A stretch of DNA of 64,000 nt from contig NC_049979.1 in NCBI RefSeq assembly GCF_000003815.2, forward strand, positions 32,734,395-32,798,394. The letters are read 5' to 3'. The notes beneath the pieces were generated by a model. The model was not told the DNA's origin, made no database searches, and saw only the letters and a program-made list of their open reading frames with translations. The stretch comes from Branchiostoma floridae. Its lineage: Eukaryota > Chordata > Leptocardii > Amphioxiformes > Branchiostomatidae. The position numbers and the translations under genes were made by a program. This document shows positions 56,534 through 64,000 of this stretch, piece after piece (positions within the stretch are counted from its first letter, which is position 1; the number at the start of each line of letters is the position of its first letter).

Positions 56534-58399
56534 CACTTTATATCTTACAGTCACTGCTATTACAAACTAACAGGTTCCGAGAAAATAAGGGAAGGATTTT
56601 CTCCAAAACTTGCACTTTACATTTTACAGTCATGGCTATTACGAACACACAGGTTCGGAGAAAAATCGCAGGAATTTTTCCAAACCTAACAGTCACGGCT
56701 ATAACCAACAGAAAGGTACTGAGAAACCGAAGATGATTTTCTCCAAACCCTGCACTTTTAATCTTACAGACAATGCTATTAGAAAGAATCAGGTTCGTAG
56801 AAAAAAACGACGATTGTCTCCAAAACTTACATCTTACATCTCACAGACACAGCTGAAACAAACAAACGGGTTCCAAGGAGAGATGGATGATTTTCTCAAA
56901 ACCTCACATTTTGCATTTGAGAGACAAGGCTCATGATTACAAACACAAAGGCTCCGAGAAAAAAAATTCTCCAAACTCTGCACTTTTAATCTTACAGACA
57001 CGCCGTTGAGAAACAAAGAGCTTCCGAGGAAAAAAAGGGAGGATTTTCTCTGAACCTTACACTTAACATCTGACAGACTCGGCTATTACAAACACCCAGG
57101 TTCGGAAAGAAAACATAGGATTTTCTCAAAAACTTAAACTTTACATCTTAAGGACAGGGCCATTACAAACATACAGGCTGCGAGAAAAAAAATCGTTTCA
57201 AACCTTTGTACTTTGTATCTTACAGCCACGGCTATAATAAACAGACAGGCTGCGAGAAGAAAAACGGAGAATTTTTCTCCAAACTTTGTACTTTATATCT
57301 TACAGACACGGCAATTACAGACACACAGGATTTTCTCCAAACCTTACATTTTGCATCTGAGAGACAAGGCTCGTGATTATAACACATAGGCTCCGAGAAA
57401 AAAAGGAGGATTTTCTCCAAACCTTACATTTTACATTTGAGAGATACAGCTAATAATTACAAACACACACACTACAATTTTTTTTCTTATTTTTCTTGTT
57501 TTCTTGTTTTTTCTTACGGAGAGAAAAAGTTTCTTATATAAAGAAAGGTTGAGAAAAATCAAGAAACCTCCTATTAAACCTTTGTATGCTAATTCCTACA
57601 CAAAGATTTTTATTCTTGTTTTTCTTAACTGAAGAAAATATTTCTAATATAATTATCACTGAGCAAGAATGTTCAAGAAATTAAAGTAAATCTTTCTTTT
57701 CCAGTCTTTACACAAGATTTGCTTCTTGTTTGTTCAAATGGAAAATATTGCAGAATCTATCCGGAAGAATATTATTCCTGTAAAATACCAGTTTTTCTTT
57801 AGAATTTGTTTCTTGTTGCCTCAATGTAGAAAGTCTGCGAAACATATTTCTTGGTTTTCATGCTATAACTTAAAAAAATACAATAGTTTTTTTTATCACT
57901 TTCTTGACCAAATTCTGTTCAACAAAGAAAAGAAAAAAAAAGAAAGTCAAGACATTGCAAAACAACTTATAACTAGCATGAAATTCTTAAATATTCTTGT
58001 TATCTTTATCCATAAAATTTTAGAAAGATGTTTCTTGTTTTTCTTGATGATATGTAAGAAGATATAAGCATATTTTTCTGAACTCACTTGACTGAATACT
58101 AATAAGAAAAACAAGCAATTATGAAACAAGCTATGACTAGCATAATATTCTTGAATGTTATTATGTTTCTTATCAAGAAAATTTAAGACAGATGATCCTC
58201 GTTTTTCTGTATAAATAATATAATATTTAATGAAAACAATGAAAATATAATTTTCTCCTTATACTCTTGACAACACTACGTTTAAACAATTGGAGCATCA
58301 AGATATGAAAAATAATTTAAAACTAGAATAATCTTTTTTTGTTTTGCCAATAAGAGAGTTTAAGAAAGATTTTCTTGCAGTAAGAATCTTCCTTTTGCT

Positions 58400-59235
58400 A
58401 AGGATCATGGGATATTACTTCCAGCATCCTTTGCTGCTATTTTGAACCGGGAGTGACAGTTGCAAGTCACATTGATCCAGCTCTGTAGTTTTTTTTGTCT
58501 CGGATGTCCATTAGTTCTTACATTAACAGGGAACGAATAGGATGTGTTTCGTAAAGACGATTTTTGCACCATTTGGGAACTTGTATACAACGTGGCTAGC
58601 TTTTTCATAGTTCCAAAATGCTACCAAAGCCAAGGCCAAGCCGGATGCCCCCCTCCCCCATGCAGGTATGTTAGCCATTTTACTTGGAATACGATTTCCA
58701 AAGCTACTATGTCTGTAGATGTATATCATAAAACCAAACATTAGTTACAGAATATGTAAGTAAAGTGAATGATATTCTGCAAAATACAAGAATTGACTAT
58801 AATATTTGCAAGGAAGGAAATGTATGGAGATGTTAGCCTTTACAGGGGGAGGGGGGCGACATAAGGATTTATGATCATTCATGGTCTTTGTGTGTTTGTT
58901 CTAGGCTCAGTAACCTGCTGGTACAAGGAGGATGTTCCCATCTCAACTTTGGAAAAGCCTTTAACAAGAAGAAGTCTTCATTATACGTACATCAATGACA
59001 ACATTGTAGCTCTAATGGTTTTATACAGACAATTAGTTACAGTTGGCTGCACGCTACAGTGTATCAGGAAAAATTTCAATAAGCAAGCGTAGTTACAAAA
59101 TGGTTGATTTTTGCATTCTTTGATGGTAAGGAATGAGTAATAGAGGAAAACGCCACAAAACTTGTATGAACCATATTGATGATAATAAATATGATTGGCA
59201 TGTAATGACATAACTGTCAAAGTGTCAACATTGAG
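58400..59235. other. No gene recognised inside the CACTA-ended element
   Basis: Short frames only. TGTTCTAG|GCTCAG at about 58900 looks like an acceptor followed by about 60 open codons, but the peptide is not recognisable. Confidence 0.3.
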
Positions 59236-59239
59236 TTGT

Positions 59240-59600
59240 TTGTACTCTTTATATAAGAATATTAATCTTAATATAAGAAACTGACTCTAGGTTTGTAGTT
59301 GCAAGAAATTTAGTCTTGAAGACAGTATGGTATTGCAGGCACAAGAAACCTCAATCTCCATGCAAGAAAGCGATTCTTGGTGTACTAGACATAAGAAAAT
59401 CACTCTTGGAGACAGAAAGTAATTCCTCATACAAGAACATCAATCTTCATGCAAGAAAGTCGTTTCTGGTGTAAGAAATTCAGCCTTAGAGACAGAAAGG
59501 TATTCCTGGAACGAGAACCTCAAAGATTAAGAATTAAACATTCTTGATATAAGAAATTCATTCTTCAGCATGCATGTGTTGAAACAGATTCTGACCACAA
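59240..59600 (+). repeat. Degenerate tandem repeat, about 94-bp period, CAAGAA-rich
   Basis: Units of the form ATGCAAGAAAG..GATTCTTGGTGTA then CTCTTGGAGACAGAAAG.AATTCCT and ACAAGAAC.TCAATCTTC repeat two to three times. It shares the CAAGAA/TTCTTG motif with the element's subterminal regions. Confidence 0.6.
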
Positions 59601-59689
59601 GAAAACTATTCTAGAAGTTTTGGTCCATTAGCCACGGCACGAAAAACGGAATTTAAGCATGCTTAAATGATGCTTAACGTTGACGTATT

Positions 59690-60735
59690 TTCCTTCTTTA
59701 AGGATCTATACATCTCTTATACGAGTACGTAAAGATTGGCGTTACGTAGTCTTTACGTAAGTGCTGATAGGTCCGTATTTTCCGGTTTTTTAAGTTGCCT
59801 TTCGGCAGCTTAAAGTTGTTGTAAATAATTACTAAAACTCATTTAAATTGCATTTAAATATTACGTTTATAAAACTTTAAGCATTGTTACGGCTTATTTA
59901 CGTGTGCGTAAAGATGATCATTAGGTGGCTTATAGGTGCGGATAGGTCCGTATTTTCCGGTTTTTTAAGTTGCCTTTCAGCAGCTTAAAGATGTTGTAAA
60001 TGTTTATCAAAACTCATTTAAATTGCAATTAAATATTAAGTTTCATAAAACTTTAAACATCGTTACGGCTCATTTACGTGTGCGTAAAGATGATCATTAG
60101 GTGCTTATAGATCCGTATTTTCCGGTTTTTTAAGTTGCCTTTCAGTAGCTTAAATATTTCGTAAATGATTATTAAAACGCCCTTAATACATGTTTAAAGT
60201 TCACGTTTATTTCTTCTGAAGCCTTTATACTTGTCATATACGTGTGCATTAAGATGTTTATACTTTGTGTATTGGTGCCCTTTTACCAGCTTAAAGTTGT
60301 CATAAACGCTTATTAAAACACCATCAATACATGTTTAAAGTTCACGTTTATTTCCTCTTAAGTCTTTTTACGTCTCATATACGTGTGCATTAAGATGTTT
60401 ATAAGATGTGTATTGTTGCCTTTTAGCAGCTTAAAGTTGTCATAAACACTTATAAAAACACCCTTAATACATGTTTAAAGTTCCCTTTTATCTTCTCTGA
60501 GGCCTCTTTACGTCTCATATACATGCGCATTAAGAGGATTTTAATGTGTCTATATTTGTCCTTTTAGCAGCTAAAAGTTGTCATAAATACGTACTAAAAC
60601 ACCCTTAAGGCATGTTTAAAGTTCCCTTTCTACGTCTCATATACGTGTGCATTAAGGTGATTATAAGGTGTGGATAAATGTCATTTTAGCGGGATAAAGT
60701 TAATCATAAGCACGTTTTAAAGCAAGAAAATACAA
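59690..60735 (+). repeat. Tandem array with shortening period (about 175 to 120 bp)
   Basis: The landmark CAGCTTAAAG(T/A)TGT(T/C)(G/A)TAAA occurs at 59806, 59981, 60146, 60287, 60427, 60568 and about 60688. Spacings are about 175, 165, 141, 140, 141 and 120 bp. The first three units carry GATAGGTCCGTATTTTCCGG, which the later ones lack. Confidence 0.8.
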
Positions 60736-60775
60736 TGGATGAAACTTTGAAATTTTATTGAATTACGAGAAAACA

Positions 60776-61400
60776 TTACATGGAAAAGTAAAAAACAAAA
60801 CTACAGCCTACTAGGTATTTGTGGCCTATCATTCTGATGTAGTCGGCAATTGAAGCAATCACAACGGCTGTGCAATTCCGTGCAGCATCTAAGTCCACAG
60901 TCCCATTTCCAGTGTCGGGCGAAGCGTCACGGCGTAAGTTAAAAAGAGCACACAGTTCCATCTGGCCACCACAGGAATAAGAATCCGGTAAGATCTAGAG
61001 TAGTGGCCGATATGACTCGTGTTGTTGGATGGTCTTGGACTCTTGGATTATTTGGACGCGAAACATGTTCAGCTTGCAGTCTCGGCTTCTATTAATCCGG
61101 ATGGTACAATGGTCGTGATTTCCCAATCTGTGTCGATTTCCAACAACATCAACTTGTACAGAATGATAGCCACCCACTATCTTTGCGTCAAATTCCGTCA
61201 CCGGGGGTCCTAGGCGGAAACAGCAGTGTCACGGCCACAACTAGCGGGTTAGAACAGGTCCAAACTTTCTTCAATACTTCTTTACAAATGAGCGCCTGGA
61301 AAATAACCGCTCCTTGTGGTATGATAAATTGGAACCCCCCACTCTTTTCTGCCATTGGATACATCCTATCACATGACACAGCCGCTGTGTATGTATAGTA
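60776..61400 (-). pseudogene. Unrecognised, broken coding-like region
   Basis: On the minus strand two frames, 61201-60995 and 60961-60776, are in register and separated by one TAG and about 10 codons. The upstream frame 61379-61188 joins only by a frameshift. Composition is less AT-rich than the flanks. No motif is recognised. It could be the remnant of an element-encoded protein, possibly a transposase or accessory ORF, or chance. Confidence 0.3.
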
Positions 61401-61689
61401 TGCCGGCCACAGACGGAGGCGCGCCCCATGCGGAATGCGCGTACTAATTAACGCTGAATAAATTTACATCTAGCCTGCCCACGCATATCACAATAACCAA
61501 AACAAACACGAGCAACACGGGAAGACACTGCCTGTGTGTCCAGACTGTTCTTTCTTGACGCTTGCTTGTAGATAAAGAAATCATTCGTACATTTACTTGT
61601 AGTAAGAAATGCTCGCCGTTTAATAGTAAGAAAAATATCATGATTAAACACCACTCACTAAACAAAAGTATAAGCTAAACCAAGGAGCT

Positions 61690-62880
61690 TTTAACGGGGG
61701 AGGTCTCACCGTGTTCGCTTAAAAGTGCGCGGATTCAAAGATTAAATATGTTGTATGTTCAACAGAAAAACGCAACATTTCATATACGTTTTGGCAACAT
61801 ATAAGCTAAACGGGGGAGGTCTCCCCGGCGTGTTCGCTTAAACTGCGCAGATTCAAAGATTAAACATGTCGTATGTTCAACAGAAATACGCAACATTTCA
61901 TGTACGTTTTGGTAACATATAAGCTTAACGGGAGAGGTCTCCCCTAGTTTGCTTAAACTGCGCGGATTCAAAGATTAAACATGTCGTGTGTTCAACAGAA
62001 ATACGCAACTTTTCATATACGTTTTGGCAACATATAGGCTAAACGGGGGAGGTCTCCCCGTGTTCGCTTTAATAAACTGCGCGGATTCAAAGATTAAACA
62101 TGTCGTATGTTCAACAGAAATACGCAACATTTCATGTACGTTTTGGCAACATATAAGCTAAACGGGGGAGGTCTCCCCTAGTTCGCTTAAACTGCACGGA
62201 TTCAAAGATTAAACATGTCGTATGTTCAACAGAAATACGCAACATTTCATAAACGTTTTGGCAACATATAAGTTAAACGGGGGAGGTCTCCCCTAGTTCG
62301 TTTAAACTGCGCGGATTCAAAGATTAAACATGTCGTATGTTCAACAGAAATACGCAACATTTCATAAACGTTTTGGCAACATATAAGCTAAAGGGGGGAG
62401 GTCTCCCCTAGTTCGCTTAAACTGCGCGGATTCAAAGATTAAACATGTCGTATGTTTAACAGAAATACGCAACATTTCATGTACAGTTTTGGCAACATAT
62501 AAGCTAAACGGGGGAGGTCTCCCCTAGTTTGCGTAAACTGAGCGGATTCAAAGATTAAACATGTCGTGTTTTTTACAGTAATACGCAACATTTCATATAC
62601 GTCTTGGCAACATAAGCTAAACGGAGGAGGTCTCCCCATGTTCACTTAAACTGCCTTGATTCAAAGATTAAACATGTCGTATGTTTAACAGAAATACGCA
62701 ACATTTCATATACCTCTTGGCAACATATAAGCTAAACGGGAGAAGCCCCCCTTCTTTGCGTAAATGGCGGTTTGAAATAGATTACAGATGCCGTATATTC
62801 AACAGAAAAACGCAGCATTTCATGTAACGTAAGGGAGCGCATATAAGCTAAACGTAAGAGGTATTCCCTGTTCGAATCAA
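61690..62880 (+). repeat. Tandem array, about ten units of about 116 bp
   Basis: The landmark ATAAGCTAAACGGGGGAGGT, followed by CTCCCC, then CGGATTCAAAGATTAAACAT and ACGCAACATTTCAT, starts near 61800, 61918, 62033, 62152, 62267, 62382, 62498, 62611, 62726 and 62842. Spacing is 113-119 bp, with the lowest divergence in the centre. GGGGGAGGTCTCCCC is itself near-palindromic. Confidence 0.9.
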
Positions 62881-63594
62881 AAATTGCGCACAGAAAGATC
62901 GAATACGTCAAATGCTTTCGGAACAAACAACATAGAAGAATATTGTATTTGACTTTTCTGAGGTATTAACATAACATTTTGTCCCGGAAAACGGAATTGT
63001 CAGTTTTGACAATAAACCTTGCCACTGTTTTAAAACAGATGACGCAATGCTTTATCAAACGCCAGACAAAGGCTTATTATATTTGACATAGCCGAGGTAA
63101 GTTTGGTAAACAGATCTAGAGAAACGGTATTTGTCAGTTTTATATTTAAAAACTTGAAATATTACCACAGTGGTAAAACAGTAAAACGGATGATTTTTTA
63201 TAACTTTTTGAGACATTTAAGTTGTCTTTTCGGCATACTAAAATACATGCAAAATTCACGTAAAGAAACACGACAGATTAAGTTACATTTACAAACGCTG
63301 AAATCTTACGTAAAGGCCAGATGTATGTTTCCGATGCCTTTAATAGATCTTAAAATCTTCTGAAATATTTCTCCGCCTTTAAGGTTTTTATACGTATCTC
63401 TGAAACTTTGCTTAAATAGTTGTTTTCGTGCTGTGAGCGATTAGAAAAAAAATTCTTAGAACAAGAAAAATATGGGTTTCTTAAATTTTCTCAAAACAGG
63501 GATTCTTGTATACAGAATAATATTCTTGCTGAAAGGTCAGTTTTCTTTGTTCAAGAAAAAGCAAGAAAGATAAGAAAATTCCTTTTTTGTAGTG

Positions 63595-64000
63595 CAGGCT
63601 CCGAGAAAAAAAGTAATTTCCTCAAAATCTTCAAAATCTTACAGACATGGCTTTTAGAAACACACAGGTTCTTGCACAAAAAACGGAGGATTTTTTTCAA
63701 ACCATGCGCTTAATATCATACAGACACGGCTATTACAAATACAGAGGCTGTGAGAAAAAAAGACGTCCCAAAAACATATCACTTTACATTTAAAAACATA
63801 TGCTGCGAGAAAACAACGGATATTTTTCTCCAATCCTTGTTCTTTATATCATACAGACACGGCAATTACAAACACACATGTTCCGAGAAAAAAAAAGGAG
63901 GATTTCACAAAACCTTAACCTTTACATCTTACATACATGGCTTATACAAACTTACAGGTTCAGAGAAAAAAAGGAGGATTTTTCAAAAACTTGCACTTTA
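63595..64000 (+). repeat. Minisatellite resumes and runs off the window
   Basis: About five units, same consensus as 51187-57469, including the CAGAGGCTGTGAG variant at about 63736. Confidence 0.88.

Larger units (their letters stand above)
51187..57469 (+). repeat. Minisatellite array with irregular unit of roughly 80 bp
   Basis: Consensus unit: GACACGGCTATTACAAACAC, ACAGGTTCCGAGAAAAAAAG, GAGGATTTTCTCCAAACCTT and then (A/G)CACTTTA(C/T)ATCTTACA. Roughly sixty units lie here, excluding the two insertions. Variant units recur in a similar order (for example the CAGAGGCTGTGAG variant at 54066 and 55638, and again at 63736), suggesting irregular higher-order repeats. Several open frames over it are by-products of the period. 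Confidence 0.9.
57470..63594. mobile_element. 6.1-kb CACTA-ended element inserted in the satellite
   Basis: The satellite breaks at ...AAACACACA and resumes at CAGGCTCCGAG. Between them the sequence starts CACTACAATTTTTTTTCTTA and ends (reverse complement) CACTACAAAAAAGGAATTTT followed by CTTATCTTTCTTG. The pre-insertion site is readable from other units (AAACACACAGGCTCC), implying a 2-bp CA duplication. Both subterminal regions are packed with TTCTTG/CAAGAA motifs (57480-58390 and 63430-63590). Inside are two tandem arrays and a decayed coding-like stretch. CACTA ends with many subterminal repeats are the hallmark of the EnSpm/CACTA superfamily, but no transposase domain was recognised, so the class is inferred. 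Confidence 0.65.

Noticed and set aside
51187-57469. Regular repeats that might suggest a CRISPR array
   Set aside because: Units are head-to-tail without unique spacers, the length is irregular, and the context is animal DNA. It is a minisatellite.

Overview
This window is animal genomic DNA. It has introns, C2H2 zinc fingers, APE-type non-LTR retrotransposons, tRNA-derived SINEs, many miniature transposons and assembly gaps of Ns, and no operons. The mix of repeats (short elements carrying TGACGTCA and AAGATGGCGGAC motifs, CR1/L2-like LINEs) fits a marine invertebrate deuterostome, most likely an amphioxus (Branchiostoma). That assignment is inference, not proof.

Host genes are few and lie in the first 19 kb. 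A seven-finger C2H2 protein is on the minus strand (609-1349), with a recognisable acceptor and a candidate 5' leader exon. A divergent GDP-mannose 4,6-dehydratase (GMD/GMDS-like) is on the minus strand (11421-12007); its start and its C-terminus flank a 100-N gap that must hide the middle. The first two coding exons of an arylsulfatase B/I/J-type enzyme are on the plus strand (18232-18646), with no later exon found. Nothing else in the window looks like an intact host gene.

The rest is transposon and satellite sequence. 2.3-3.3 kb is an inverted, minisatellite-containing element. 5.3-11.4 kb holds TTAA-flanked miniature elements and LINE fragments. 20-27 kb holds a decayed LINE, two arrays of a short motif in opposite orientation, a SINE and a 5'-truncated LINE interrupted by a probably artificial gap. 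31.9-38.3 kb holds a young 888-bp element with 88-bp terminal repeats, followed by a three-level nest (TTAA element > second TTAA element > near-intact LINE with a 13-bp target duplication). 39.07-43.56 kb is a 4.5-kb near-complete palindrome flanked by TTAA. 45-47 kb holds LINE 3' ends. 47.3-50.2 kb is the least repetitive stretch. 51.2-64 kb is a minisatellite with an irregular unit of roughly 80 bp, invaded by a TTAA element (itself carrying a SINE), a probable solo LTR and a 6.1-kb element ending in CACTACAA...TTGTAGTG that carries two tandem arrays of its own.

The clearest new-looking systems are the giant palindrome, the CACTA-ended satellite-carrying element, and the set of TTAA-targeting families that share homopolymer-G subterminal tracts and CRE/YY1-like motifs. 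No calculation or database search was possible. Repeat identities come from reading copies in this window against each other, and boundaries given without a target duplication are approximate.
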